DNA of 64,000 bases from Branchiostoma floridae (GCF_000003815.2 NC_049982.1:731175-795174), one strand, 5' to 3'. Counted from the stretch's first letter, positions 19,723 through 32,159 are shown. The notes: generated by a model from the letters alone, not told the origin. Numbers and translations: made by a program.

Positions 19723-21719
19723 ATCGACATAACCAAGGAGGTTAAAAATTGACGTAACTATAGACGTGAGTGAGTGGTCAGTCAAATATAGCCCGAGAAG
19801 ACCACTTCGAGACCGATAAAATCTGGTTTATGTTGAAAGATGGTCGCTACAGACAGGATTCTTAATGCTTGTGTCCATGGGAAATATTGTCTACGGGGCC
19901 GCCAGAAAGTGGTCGCATTGACCAGATGGTCCTTAATCCTATAAATCTAGATGAGGTCACTTGAAAAGGTTTGACTATACTGTGGAAGTTTTTGTAACGT
20001 TATCTTTGTTATGAAATAGACAATATGTTCGGTTAAGTGCGTGAAAGAGGACACTTGACAATTCTTAAGTTGATAACTTCTTTCTTTTTGTATGTGCTAG
20101 ATTCTACAACAATTGTTGAGTTGCAACTGCCTCAACAGCTTGTACACACGTTTCCTCTTGGTTATGTTCATAATTCCTACATTCAAAGCATGGAATATAG
20201 CTTTCAATCTATTAAAAAGCTAACCACAAAGGTGTCTGAAGCAGTTGCATCATGTAGTGCACAGTAGTACATAGGGCAGCAGGTTTCCTTGCTGTTTCAG
20301 CAGCGAGGTGATATTTCTACAGGTAGGGGTTGCTAGCCCTTCTTCTTCGACGTATTCGAGGCACATCTTCGAACACAAGACCCCCCCCCCCCCATTTTAC
20401 GTCCCTACAGAAAGACGGCCGGTGCAACCCCAACCAATGCCCTTCGCAGGATTTCAACTGGTTAGTAATTGTGACCAGAAGCCGGGCAGCTGTGAGGCTG
20501 CTAACGTTTCCAGTTGAGCTGCAGAGACATCCCCATAGGAAGCCTCTAGCTCTAGATGATCCAGTCGCACCACTCTCATCAGTTAGGATACGTTAGGCAT
20601 ACTGGCGATGTTGTAGAGTTAGGCAAACGACCATGGCCTTCTGTTGGGATCGTTTCATGGCCAGAAACATAGATGGCGGCATGACACAGTATTTCGCCTA
20701 TTGGGATTTACATGGTTAAAGACCCCAAATGAAGAGACACTTCAAAACCTATAGCAAAGAATTTGATATATTCAAGTTCAGGGTATAGCCTACAAAATAT
20801 CTTAAAATGAGCTTAAATTTGCCGACTCGTTCTCCTTTAAAAGCCAATTCTATTTTACCCCAGCGGAACTGCAGCCGAAGTACAGGCAGTCGCTGCAAGA
20901 ATATCAGGCCCAAATTCATGCCGACCGAACAAACATCGTAATTCAACTTATATTGTCCCAAAGCTTTATACCCGAACTACTATAAATACTATGTTATGCG
21001 ACCATATCAGAACCGGGGATGGAACGCACGTCATCATAACTATCCAGCTAGCGACTACCTGTCAGCTCTTGTAACTCTGTTAACTCCAGCTACATCTATT
21101 CCAACTGCGACACTTTCACGTCTCATCATTGACCACGGTCAACGCGGGAATGAAAAGAGATGAAAGTTGAAGGGGAGAGTGGTGGCAGAGGAGGTAGAAA
21201 TGGTGTACAAGAATTGAACTGGAGCGGGGGTGGGCAAATTTATCATAACCAACCTATTAAATGATGTGGTGTTGTACAGACTGATGTAAACTTTGTATTT
21301 TATGTATGATTTGCTTCCCGACAACACGCTACAGGCTTATTAGCTTATGATCCACTTCCGTCGTCGGCGACGATTCTTATATGAGGAATAGTCGCGGGCC
21401 CCCCGCTGAAGGGTCGCGAGACTGGGTCCGAGGTGCTCGCACAATGATTCGAGGAAAAACCTTGCACGACTATTTTGATCCTCTTTAGACAGCCTAAAAA
21501 TACCGTCGCCGGCGACGAAGTCGACAACAACAGTCGCACGACTATGAAAGTGTTGTCTGTTTGAAGTGGGCAGTAAGTATTTACGACGTTACTGTGGAGA
21601 GAGCGCGCTTGATGTGTGACGAGCACCATGGAAACACCTACATGTATTTGACATATGATGATATGAATCATGAAGGAAGCAAGGAACACACTATTCATTT
21701 ATTTATTTATTGAGATATG
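19723..21719. other. Intergenic DNA with short repeats
   Basis: No recognisable gene. 19790-19970 has diverged repeats around 'gaccacttcgagacc'. A C14 run lies near 20381-20394. 21355-21560 contains inverted words 'cgtcgtcggcgacg' and 'cgtcgccggcgacg', suggesting a decayed foldback element. Confidence 0.35.
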
Positions 21720-22040
21720 GTAAGCACGTTGTCATCAAAGCTTTTGACCTCGTGCCAAAAAGTTGCCGAGCTAGGTAGTCATGATGATTTTCACACCGCT
21801 TGACAGCAGGGCGGAGGCAATGGGCCGAGATAAACACTCTGAGTATTGACAATGGCCCTAGTCTTTTCACGTGCATTACTTGGTAGCGAAGGAATTTTCT
21901 TCCTTATGGAAACAAAGGGATGTTATTATAGATACTAAGCTATCAAACCCGTGCTGTGACACGATGTCGATGGTATCAGTGCGAGTGTGGATTGTCACCG
22001 ATGTTCGTCTGGCCTGTCTCTTCGCCGGTCTCAATTGGAC
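21720..22040 (+). pseudogene. Decayed 5' end of a dermatopontin-like gene
   Basis: This parallels 24690-25035: 'gccaaaaagttg' (upstream), 'caatggccctagtcttttc', the dyad 'ggaattttcttcc' at 21891-21903, and an ATG at 21970 followed by MVSVRVWIVTDVRLACLFAG. The intact gene reads MASARAWVLAAVLLVCLLAG at 24970. The reading loses similarity after about 23 residues, before the Arg run. Many differences are C-to-T or G-to-A changes, as expected for CpG decay. No downstream exon copy is seen. Confidence 0.75.
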
Positions 22041-22199
22041 CAGAACGGCTATCGGGGAAGCGCACAGTCTATCTATCCGTATGGCACCTAGCTCCCAGCA
22101 ATTTGTTGAGCAACAGCCCCTAATAACTGCGGTATTTTCAAGCCTCATTCTCGGCCACAGTCAATGTGGCATTAGAAAGAAATAAAACGTGAAGAGGGT

Positions 22200-22985
22200 C
22201 GGAGTGGGAGAAGTGGTCTTCTTGTTCTTGATCTTGATTGGGTACTGGACAACGCCCCTCAGTTGGGGCAAAGCGTCCAGGGGGAGTGCTGCGCCTTAAT
22301 GTTCCCTGAGGCGTTGGAGAACTGCCTCCTTGAACTTTGGAGCGTCTGTGATCTCCGTGACCTCGTACGGTAGGGAGTTCCAATCTCTCACGGTTTGTGG
22401 GAAGAAGGAATGTTTGTAGCAGTCTTTGTGAAAAGGTAGAGCCTTGTAAGAATTTGGGTTTGAGTGTCGCGATTGGCGCGGTACAGGCTTTAGATGAGTT
22501 TCGACCGGTAGGGCTACTTTGTGGTGTCTTGCTTTCTGTAAAATTGTTAATCTATTTGCTGTCCTTCTGTTGCGTAAAGTGTCCCACCCCAAATCAGAGA
22601 CAAGTTTGGTGACACTATCATAACTATGATACGAATTTGTGACAAATCTGGCCGCTCTTTTTTGAACGGACTCTAGCTTAGCAATGTGCTCTTTGTGGTA
22701 TGGATCCCAGGCAGCGCTGGAATACTCTAAATGTGGTCTAACAAGGGATGTATATGCATTTGTTTTGACTGATTTGGGGCAGTTATAAAGATTGCGTCTC
22801 ACAAAGCCTAACGTCTTGTTAGCCTTGGAAGCACTGTACTGTATGTGTTGTGACCAAGAGAGCTGGTTGTTGAGCGTGACTCCTAAGTATTTGTGGTTGT
22901 TAGTCTCGGCTAGAACATGACTTCCTAATTTGTAGTCGTAGAGTTTAGGTTTACGTTTGTGGGTATAACGCATAACAAAACATTG
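22200..22985 (-). mobile_element. 5'-truncated non-LTR retrotransposon (CR1/Jockey-like), RT C-terminal part
   Basis: A 225-codon minus-strand ORF (22973-22296) has the typical downstream reverse-transcriptase block. It includes NHKYLGVTLNNQLSWSQHI, KANKTLGFVRRNL, LVRPHLEYSSAAWDPY, KLESVQKRAARFV, and the terminal SFFPQTVRDWNSLP. The catalytic motif and endonuclease domain are absent, so this is a dead 5'-truncated insertion. The ORF is uninterrupted, which suggests it is fairly young. Confidence 0.88.
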
Positions 22986-24690
22986 GTGAGGTGGGGGGAG
23001 GGGGAGGAAAGTGACACCAAAACGTTATGCAAAAAATGAAGTATGATATCGATATAAATTCATATACCAGTATAGATATGCTATAGAGGGAGACCATGAT
23101 GTGTAGGAAGACAGAAATACTAGTATGTCAGCGCCAGAGCTGGTGAGTACACCTATTTGACTGGTAAGCACGTAGGTCTTGTCTTCTCTCTTTGCCATTA
23201 TATTCTGTACACACACTGGTACGATAACTTGCACCGTAACCAAGTCACACGGGAATAAAAAGTTGAGAATCATCAAATTGACAAAGATAAGCAAACACAT
23301 GATCTTTCGTGTTTTGACGCGGCAATTTTGACTCTACTCCGGAGTGACACTTGAATACATGATCGTGTATTGCGACATCGTGAACAATAGACAACAGCAG
23401 AAGAAGGAAGTAAATTTCACCTGTGACGCGTGATGTGTTGGATCTGTCATGCACATGTCTGTTGGCCGTCGTCCAAACTGAACGCACTTTATTACCTCCG
23501 TGGAAAATGGAGGTATAGTTTTTGGTCTCTGCCTTGTCTGTTTATCTGTTTGTCTGTCTGTCTGTTTGTGTTTCAGGATATTTGTGGTCAGCATAACTCT
23601 AGTTAGTTAGTTTTAGTTTTGCCACGTTTGTGGAAGGATTGACATAACAGGTGACAATTACCCTTCCAAGATGTCAACCAGGAGACCACGTAAGGTTTGA
23701 ACCACTCACACCGGGAAAGACCCTTACTCTTTTCGATAAGAGTTCTTTAACCTGTTCGAGGTGTGACTCTCCTCAAACATGGGACCTCCATTTAACGTCC
23801 TATCCGAGGGACGGCCCTAACCGAAGCTAGGTACTCATTTTCACCTGAGTAAAGTGAGGAAAGTAGTAGCAGCATCTCTTCCCCCTAATTCAGAAACATC
23901 AAGCTTCGGCAAGATTGACTTTACCGACTCAGTATACAAATAAGGGGTTACGAGGGCTGTTCTAGAAAATGCCTTCCCCATTCACGTGTTTTAAAGCGCC
24001 ACTTGATAATTGTTCATGACCTGCCCAAATGTTGACGCTACACAGAGCTGACACCTCTATCTACGGGATGCACGGCGACATCGCCGCAGATCGGCGGGGT
24101 TTTATCCTGGGATGCTTTACCGAGAAAAGTGAACAATAGACAATGGCTAGGTTTGAGGACTCGCCAAGAAGGAAGAAATTCCACCTTTGTAATCGGACCT
24201 GCTACTTGTTGGACAGGTGTGTTGAATCTGTTCTGCGCATGTCTGCTGGCCATTTTCCAACTCTATTTGCATGCATACTCGCAGTTGCACGACGTTCGAA
24301 ACCGTCATGATAAAAACAAATTGATGGGTTTTATGCGGGGAAGAAATAATGGACACTACATTCGGCACCAATGCAGAAAGACAATTATTTGCTACCATTG
24401 GAACATACCCTGCATGTATATGTACCCTTTGTTGTTTATATACTGAGCTCAGAAAGCCGTATTACATGGTATTTTATAACATCTCGACTGATAGAGGCCA
24501 CCTCACCAAGATCTTAATAAAGACTAGAGCTGTTCAGTTGAAAATTTAGGTACCATTTTTGTGTTGGAATACAGTCTAACTCGTTCCAGAATGACATCAA
24601 CTTAGATGAACTTTCAAGCTAACATCTGAGCAGATTTTATTCTTCGGCCGCAAATCAGTTGACCCATGGCACACAGCATGATAACGTATA
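22986..24690. other. Intergenic DNA with duplicated dermatopontin-flank segments
   Basis: 23370-23475 and 24125-24255 share 'gtgaacaatagacaa', 'aagaaggaag', 'cacctgtg' or 'caccttt', and 'tgcgcatgtctgctggcc' (with 'tgcacatgtctgttggcc') in order. A SINE body in reverse lies at 23690-23880. A dispersed 'cctccgtggaaaatggaggtatag' repeat with a TCTG tract lies at 23490-23600. Confidence 0.55.
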
Positions 24691-24779
24691 AGTAGAAGCT
24701 CTTCCCACACAATGAGATATTGTGAGCGCATTCGTGTCATCAAAGATTTTGATATCCTGCCAAAAAGTTGTCGCGTATG

Positions 24780-24917
24780 ACACGAGGGTGGATACATTGA
24801 TGCGTGACTTCGTATTAACAATGGTGCCAGTCTTTTCTGGACAGAAAGAGCCGCCACCTGCATTATATTACGTGATAGCGATGGAATTTTCTTCCTCATA
24901 GAAGTTAAGGTATAAAA
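24780..24917 (+). promoter_or_regulatory. Core promoter region of dermatopontin-like gene 1
   Basis: A TATA box 'tataaaa' is at 24911-24917, 53 bases before the ATG. Sixteen bases upstream of it is the dyad 'ggaattttcttcc' (24883-24895), read GGAA-N5-TTCC. That dyad recurs in at least eight other flank fragments of this cluster. Transcription probably starts near 24940. Confidence 0.7.
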
Positions 24918-24969
24918 CCCGAGTTATGACCCCCCTGTGCTCAGTTCCAGCGCCGACACGACCACGACG

Positions 24970-26513
24970 ATGGCATCGGCACGAGCGTGGGTCCTCGCAG
25001 CGGTTCTCCTGGTCTGCCTCCTCGCCGGTCCCACCGACGGCTGGCGGAGGCGACGCCGCCGACGCTGCACGTATTACAGATCGGCCCTACCCGGCGCCGT
25101 CAACAACTGGGACCAGCCCTTCACCTTCCAGTGTTACGGAAACCAGGCCATCTACCGTGTCCAGAGCGTCCACTGCAACAGGGCCGAGGACCGAGTCTGG
25201 CGGTTCCAGTGCAGGTCTGTTCCGGGGCTTTCTTACTTCAACTGGCACTACTGGTCGCCATGGATCAACACCTTTGACAACTACATGAACTACAACTGTC
25301 CGTTCAACGGCGTCGTCACCGGCTTCAAGAGCGAGCATTCCAACAGCCGCGAGGACCGCCGCTGGAAGGTGAGTTGATTGTGACAACACTCTATCAATGG
25401 CGTTTGAACCAAACTTCAGTTGTTTTTTTTGCCCACACCATTTAGCTGTGCCTAAGATACGTTGTTTTCATGTTGCGTTGCGTTTGTCCAGGCACCTAGT
25501 TACAACAAAGAAACTTGAAAAACAAACTTACATTTGTCCTACTTTTCCGCCAAGCGCTCAACTAAAAATAACGGATAGTCCGTGGTCCATTGTTCATAGT
25601 GCTTGACGGTCGGAATTTAAACGTAAAAAGAACCTGTAAGAGCATCTGTCTCCTCTGTCACCACCAGTGAATTTGGACAGCTCTTCAGTTAGCTAAACTA
25701 GATCGATATCATTTCCCTTTCACAGGTGAGGTGCTCCACCAAGTGGGGAATGACAACCTACAACTGCTACTCGTCCCCTTATGCGAACTACTGGGACGCC
25801 GCCATGAACTACTACGCTCCCTATGGCTACTACTTACGGGGCATGTATGGACACCACGACAATGGCCGAGAGTAAGTAGCTTTTTTTTGCAGATACCAAG
25901 ATAGCCACAATCTATGCAAGAGGTTTAAGAGAACGTTTGTCTGTACCAAACTTGAGAAAATGTTGAGTAATTCTGAGAATGACAAGTCTCTAGGTACAAC
26001 AATTGCCGTACCAGACTCTAAATACGAAACAAATAAGAAGCTACAAAATGTATTTAAAGGAGATGGAAAACTTTCGTCGTTTCGAAAAGTAAGCTTAAAA
26101 TGAAAATAAAGATAATGATTATATAAGATGTATCAAGTTTACCCTTCACGAATTCTCTAATGACTATTTCCGCTTGTATTTATCCAAAATGTGAATGATT
26201 TGGGTCTAGAAGATATGAAAACACCAGTGTTTACACTTTAGAAACACCAGAAATCACTGGATTCCCTTTATGCTCAAAGGAGAAGTACTCTTTCAAACGA
26301 TTACAAAATTGGTCGCTAGACTGGCATTTTCTAGTACATGTTGTTTATTTGATATTCTGGCCAGACTGATACCGGTATATCCCTCCACATGGTGCACTGG
26401 TATTGTAAACATTATGTTGTACATAGTTACCAGTTTAAAAAAGTATAAAATCTGCCGTTTGTTTCTGCAGGGATCGGCGCTATGGATTCCGCTTGTGCAG
26501 GATCAGGTTGTAG
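24970..26513 (+). CDS. Dermatopontin-like secreted protein, gene 1 (three exons)
   Basis: Exons 24970-25368, 25726-25871 and 26471-26513 (TAG) give 195 residues, close to the usual 200 of dermatopontin. A signal peptide (MASARAWVLAAVLLVCLLAGPTDG) is followed by W and seven Arg, then Cys. Three family-type D-R-x-(W/Y) motifs are visible: AEDRVWRFQC, REDRRWKVRC and REDRRYGFRLC. WSPWIN, NWDQPFTFQC and AMNYYAP-type segments also fit. Dermatopontins are small extracellular matrix proteins that bind dermatan-sulfate proteoglycans and other matrix components; this gene's role is inferred from family. In the intact minus-strand paralogue the first exon is split by an extra intron after FEC; here the coding is continuous. 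Start chosen for the signal peptide, TATA spacing and match to paralogues. Confidence 0.9.
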
Positions 26514-26985
26514 CGATCTGGCCTGGCGGTACAACAACACTGAGTGTGGATCCGATACAGTCAAATTAAGTTTCAATATTTTTGCACTTAGTTGCATTGG
26601 CCATGATATATAAGTGTTTTATGATAAAATTTCGCTTTGTCATTTTAGTCCGGACCAACACGTGCATGTTTTTCTATTTAGTGAAAGGTTCACAATACTT
26701 CATTCCTCTGATTTAAATCCGCAGTGATTATTTAAATCGACGGTGATTTTGCCTGAAGTGAATTAATTATCATTGAAGCGGTGTTTGCTATGTACATGTA
26801 TAGTTATCACGTTTGTTGATTCACAGTGTTCTTCGTCGTCTGCAGTCCTTCTGTAGTAGTTTCATTTTGCTCAATATACCTGTCTTCTATTCACATTTGA
26901 GGTTCTGTCATAACTATGATTTAAAGGAAGTGAAGCTAGTTGCACCACAAACTACCGGCAATAAATCCTAAAAGAATTGACGATC
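26514..26985 (+). other. 3' UTR and poly(A) signal of dermatopontin-like gene 1
   Basis: AATAAA occurs at about 26960 in 'ggcaataaatcc'. The segment about 26640-26970 is shared in inverted orientation with 38780-39130 beyond the pseudogene's last exon ('gtcataactatgatttaaagg', 'caaacaccgc' and reverse complements). The two loci are therefore duplicated past the coding end. Confidence 0.65.
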
Positions 26986-28019
26986 GTTCGTTGTTGACTT
27001 GTCGCCCGTGCTTGGTGAATGTGTCTGAGTGATGGGAATATATTTATCATGTATTGGTATGACTGATGTGAGTGTGTGGTAAGGGGTACAAGAATAAGCT
27101 GCGAGGACCGGACTGCTACACCACTTTCCGCCTCACATAAAGTAAGATACCTTACCCATGGGCACAAGATATCGGTAACATGACAGTATTTGAGCCCTGG
27201 ACCTCTGGCTTCCTGTTCGAACACACTGCAGTTATGCTTGACATTTGTCACTGTACAATGTTCAAATAAACAAATAAATGTGGACGCAAACAAAAGTAAA
27301 ACAAACAAGCAAACAAAAAACAAGCTAAGAACCAAACCAAACTACACACAGAAATTGATTACACAGAGGTAAAACTTCCCCAACGTGCGCTAGTGAACTC
27401 GGCGGGCTGACAACACTCCCAGCACCGAGGAGATGCCGGCGAGCTCCCGGTAGGAGGGTTATACCTGCCTATCCTCTCCGCTCTGCTACCGAGTGAAGCG
27501 CACATAACAAGGTGTACACGAAGCCGTCAGACTTGATATCAATGATCAGGCGTGTTTGATTGCTGCACAATACACACATGGCCCCAAGGTACTGCCGTTA
27601 CCTAGCAACCTTAGTATGATCGCAGGTCAAAGTAAAGACAAAAAGAACAACAATCAATGATAAAGACAAAAATACAACGACATATCTTCGACCTGATGCA
27701 TAATATGATTAAGCATCATTAGAAAAATATCGTCTTTCCGAACACAAGTAGTATTTTCAAGTCACAAGCATTTCCGCAAGTATCGAAGATGCGTACTGGG
27801 TTGTCCAAGTCTGTTCTTTAATATGGAGTTTAAGATTCCATCTTTTTATAAACGAGAATGACCAGAGAAGACAGGAGCAGTACGTAAAATATCGACGAGA
27901 TTATATACTAGTACGTTTTGAAATGTTAAGTTACGAAATACGTCTTGGCCGGTAGTTTAACTGAATGTTAGGCAATGATCTCCATCTATACTATACAATG
28001 GGAACTAGGATTTTATCAC
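26986..28019. other. Intergenic DNA
   Basis: No genes recognised. 27380-27510 is a GC-rich block with 'ggagggttatacc' resembling the LINE 3' tail at 29000-29050. The rest is AT-rich unique-looking sequence. Confidence 0.3.
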
Positions 28020-28490
28020 GGTCAGCGACCTGCGGAGGCCTCCACAGGGAGGAAAATCTTGATTTGGTCATTATGCATCCATAAACTAAGTTTGTCACGC
28101 GACATGCCAAAATGAGGACAGAACCTGTCACCGGGGTGTTCGTTTCTTGGTAAAGACAATGTCCTTTTGTTGCTATAAGGAAGAAAATGCCATCGCAATA
28201 TCATGTAATGCAGGTGTCGCCCAATTCTGTCCAGAAAAGACTGAGACCATTGTCTGTACCTGGTCACGTGTCCCCTCCCTCCCGTTGTCCCTACCCTCCT
28301 ATCACACGCGTCGTGTCAGAGCTTGGATCGAGTACAAAGGTGTCCTTCTTTTGTTTATATGAGGAAGAAAATTCCATCGCTATCATGTAATACAGGTGAA
28401 AAGACTGGGGCCATTGTTAACACCAGATCACGTCCCTACCTCGTCCCATTGTCTCCACCCTGCTGTCAAACGTTGTGTAAAAAAACTAAA
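28020..28490 (-). repeat. Two detached dermatopontin promoter modules, minus orientation
   Basis: 28178-28330 and 28355-28480 match the reverse complement of 24780-24900. Shared words are 'gaggaagaaaattccatcgc', 'tatcatgtaat', 'gaaaagactg' and 'gccattgt', in order. No open signal-peptide exon follows on the minus side. A further upstream-type block with 'caaaatgaggacag' and 'gtttcttggtaaag' (28090-28160) recurs at 29095-29150 and, diverged, at 29390-29440. Confidence 0.65.
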
Positions 28491-28729
28491 AATGGTCAAA
28501 ATTGCCATGGCAACAATTTTGGCATGAAGTCAAAGCCTTCGATGACAACGCACTTTATGTGTTCGATGACAATTCGTTGTGTGTGAAGAGCTTGTTTTCT
28601 TATGAAGCTCTTCTGACGCTGTCTAGTACAGCTGTCTTTAAATTTATTGATAACTCAATTGCACCAAAAAGAATGGAACGTCAAATGCATTACGACCTAT
28701 ATCAAGTGGGTTCTACTTGATATACAAAA

Positions 28730-29075
28730 ATGTACATGTAAGTATTCAACCATCCATTATGTATCTAATACCAGCTCAAAAACGAACTAGAAACAGCCAT
28801 GACTTCAAGTACAAGAGTTACCAACCTAGGATTGATGTGTTCAAAAATTCGTATTTTCCCAGAACTATAGTAGAGTGGAATTTGCTATCACCAAACACAG
28901 TAGGGGCATCATCTCTGGATAGTTTCAAAGAATGCTTGCAGATAGATGTGCAAAAGTTAGGTGTGACAGGTCCTTCGGTGTAATATAACCAGCTGTTGCC
29001 GCGCCGCGTGCCTGCGAAGCTGGTGTGTTACGCCGAAGGGCGGTTATACCGGCTATATAGATACAGATACAGATA
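28730..29075 (+). mobile_element. LINE 3' end fragment with (GATACA)-type tail
   Basis: The reading NSHDFKYKSYQPRIDVFKNS, YFPRTIVEWNLLS and SLDSFKECLQ is the C-terminal tail typical of CR1/Jockey-like LINEs. It is followed by a GC-rich 3' UTR and 'agatacagatacagatatc'. Nothing upstream encodes reverse transcriptase. Confidence 0.8.
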
Positions 29076-29845
29076 TCTATAAAGTTTCCTTGAAGCATGC
29101 CCAAATAAGGACAGGCCTTTTCACTAAGACGCACGTTTCTTGGTAAAGGAAATGCACCCCACGAACCCGCACACATTTCCCTTGACAGCCGAATGGCCAC
29201 TTTTCCACACAAGAGAGTCTGTTTACAATTATACCCGGCCACTGTAGATGATGATATGGTCACATCAATTACAAAATATCTTTGTGAGAATGGAAACTCT
29301 AAATCTGTTATGAAATGTAGAATAAAGATGCTCATATTTGTCTAAAACCTCGTCAGACGGTCATAGAAAATTGATCGACAGTCGCGAAAAATGCCCAAAT
29401 AAGGAGACGATGGCCCAGAATTTCTCAGTTTCTTGTTAAGGTAGAGTGTTCATACTTTTAATCAAGCACGTGCACCACAAACAAGAACGTTTGTTCAGTC
29501 TTGTGACAAAAAGCCGTGCAGCCAGTTATCTTGTGGCCTCGCTAAAAATTAATCCTTCCACTAAATGTCCTCACGACGAACTACTGGTAGGGAAAATAGA
29601 GTGTTTGTGGTTGGTTTACGTTTGCGGTTGAGAAAGTATCAATATATAATATGGGCAGAGTACAAAAGTCAAAGTTTCTCGGTCAAGTTAGGGATGAAGA
29701 GGCCATTGTGAAAACTGGGGACACAACACCACCGCAAAATTTCAACATGTACAGTATGTCAACTTTCATACAGTATTAGCAGATAGACTGCCGATAATTG
29801 GCAGAACGCTGTCAGTGTGCGACGAGGAAAGAATTAACATTTGTT

Positions 29846-29945
29846 NNNNNNNNNNNNNNNNNNNNNNNNNNNNNNNNNNNNNNNNNNNNNNNNNNNNNNN
29901 NNNNNNNNNNNNNNNNNNNNNNNNNNNNNNNNNNNNNNNNNNNNN
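29846..29945. other. Assembly gap (100 N)
   Basis: A run of exactly 100 N, the conventional length for a gap of unknown size. Confidence 0.99.
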
Positions 29946-30033
29946 GCGGTCCCCTCACATATACGAGGGGAGCGAGCCTGTAGGAATCCCGGCCACTGCT
30001 ATATCTGCCGTGACCCAACCTCTGCTTGGAAAA

Positions 30034-30231
30034 TACTGTAAATGCATTCAAGTTTGAGGGGATTTATTTTCGCGGTAGCGAGAAAAAGGACTTTTCGCGG
30101 TGGTTTTAAGTTCGCGGTAGCACCATGCATTGTAGTCTCTTACTGCCATGGAAAAATATTCGCGGTGGTTTTAAGTTCGCGGTGAACACTTTCTAAAGTT
30201 AAACCACCGCTCAAGTTTCTGCATTTACAGT
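30034..30231. repeat. MITE family 'TACTGTAAATGCA', 198 bp copy
   Basis: TIRs 'tactgtaaatgca' and 'tgcatttacagt' bound an interior of repeated 'ttcgcggtagc' and 'cgcggtggttttaagttcgc'. The copy at 59242 shares the interior. It follows a truncated copy of the 'cctctgcttgga' element. Confidence 0.85.
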
Positions 30232-31293
30232 GTTACATTTGATCTTTTGTGAAGTTCTGTCTATCTCTAATGGAGACTTTACTTCCTCTGTAAGTTTGTT
30301 CCATACTCCTGCTGTTGTTGGAAGGAAGGTTCACCTAGGGCATAGGCTATGTCTGACGATGGGAGAGTAGGGGATCACCAAAATGTTCTTGTGTTGGGAT
30401 TGTGACAGGCGAATGTATGAATACATAAATGGTGCCAATTAGGTCGGAATTTTCTTCCTTGTGGAGGTAGCCGCCGGCAGTGACGTCAGATGGCATAATT
30501 TGGGTCAATCTTGCATCATCCGTACTTGTGCAGTTGGAACCTCTCCAAAGTTGGTGCTCGCCTGAGCTTTACGGATACGGATTACATTGCATGCTGGGAG
30601 ACGCAAAGCACTATGGGTATCGCACAGGTAAGCAACGTTACGTCGTTAGTACCATGGCTACAAGGTCTCATAACACAGTATTTATGGGCGAACCCCGTCC
30701 CCAAGTGACAACAGTAGTTCGGGTAATAAACTATAAAGAAGTGCGCCACAGTGACTTGCAAAGGCCGTAGTATACAACAGCGAGGTGGAAACTGTGCTGA
30801 ATTGTAGAGAAATGCATGAGTTTTGAGACTGTGTAAGTTGGATTACGATATGTTTCTTTGGCCGGCACGAATTTGCACCTTGATACTGTTACCGGGCACT
30901 GCCTGTGCGTTGGCTGCAGTTCCATGACCTTCGCTGGGGGTCAAATAAGTGTGGCTTTTATCAAAGAACGAGCCGGTAAATCTATTTTCAGACATTTTGT
31001 CGGCTGTACCCTGAACTGCAACATACTAAATTCTTGTAGATTGTATCTGCCTACTTCTATAAATTTTGAGGCCTCGAATCTCCTCACTATTGTGTATGCA
31101 GATACACAGTACGGCTCGTGTTTTGGGCCACGCACACCAGATCACCCCTACTCTTCTCGGTACGTGTTGTGCCCTTTTGCCATGTAGAGGATTGGCGCCT
31201 GCCTGAGGCACCCCCATATATGGGACATGAACTGAACTGCAGTCGATCAATTAATTAAACACGGCCAACTAACTTGTGCATACCTCGTTAAGA
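30232..31293. other. Intergenic DNA
   Basis: A dermatopontin-type dyad 'ggaattttcttcc' is at 30446-30458 with little else of the promoter module left. No gene recognised. Confidence 0.35.
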
Positions 31294-31463
31294 CTAATCT
31301 CCAAGCAGATCTTGCGGTGTCATAAGATAGTATCATAATCTGGGAAATGAGTTTCTGAAATGAAATGAAACTTCGGTGGCGAATGAAACTCCTCTGCCGG
31401 CTAAACTGCTTTCCCAGCTTATGATACTATTTTATGCCACCGCATGATCTGCTTGGAGATTAG
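31294..31463. repeat. Foldback MITE 'CTAATCTCCAAGCAGAT'
   Basis: The ends 'ctaatctccaagcagat' and 'atctgcttggagattag' are perfect inverted repeats. The arms continue into 'cataagatagtatcataa' and its inverse. A fragment of the same family is at 58137-58225. Confidence 0.9.
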
Positions 31464-31714
31464 TTAAGGCCCCCTTTCCACTAGACGGCGATCGCGCTGC
31501 GTTCTCACTGCGACCTAAATAGGATATGTGTAACCTTCGCTTTCACACTGGGTATATTATACAAAACGTAAAAGTGTGACTGAGAGGACAACAAAACACA
31601 GAGAGTGTAAAAAGATTCGTTTCTTTTCAATACAATTCGTTGAGGCATATGTTAAATTTTAGGTCGCAGAGAGAGCGCGGCGACAGCGCCGTCCTAGTGG
31701 AAAATGGGCATTAA
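31464..31714. repeat. piggyBac-type MITE with TTAA target duplication
   Basis: TTAA at 31464-31467 and 31711-31714 flank inverted ends: 'ggccccctttccactag' at the left, and the right end 'ctagtggaaaatgggca'. The arms extend through 'cgacctaaa'/'tttaggtcg'. A TTAA duplication is the hallmark of piggyBac-like transposition. The element abuts the preceding MITE directly. Confidence 0.8.
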
Positions 31715-32159
31715 TTAGCGACGTCGTTGGATAAGCTGGATGTTGGTGGCGGGCGAGATTGTTCAAGGGCCCGCCGGTTGTGAAGGGGAAGCCGGGGGTA
31801 ACCGTGAGCTAGTGAAAACGATTAATCTTCTTTTCAATATTCGATCTCAAGCATTTGTATTATAGATTCAAGGTTCCAGGAGCAAAAACAAAACAGACAG
31901 TACTTCATCTCCCACTGATGGTTTATTTCTTCATATTGTTTTCTAATTTCCATGCCCCAGCAGCAGTAATAAAGTGGAAAATTGTATTCAACATTTACAT
32001 CACATTTCTACGAAGACCAACGAAAAGGGTGGAGCAAAAGAGAATTCTAACATCTCCGTTGAACACGTATTGCACAATGGTGATTCCCGGCGATTCGCCG
32101 CTAACATTAGCAAACTTCGCAGACTTCTAGGCACGAGTAGCTTTTATTTTTGAGGGAAG
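31715..32159. other. Intergenic DNA
   Basis: Nothing recognised. Confidence 0.3.

Noticed and set aside
20330-20596. 88-codon ORF with Arg/Pro-rich sequence near a poly-C run
   Set aside because: No motif, no splice context; the frame depends on a homopolymer run likely to vary.
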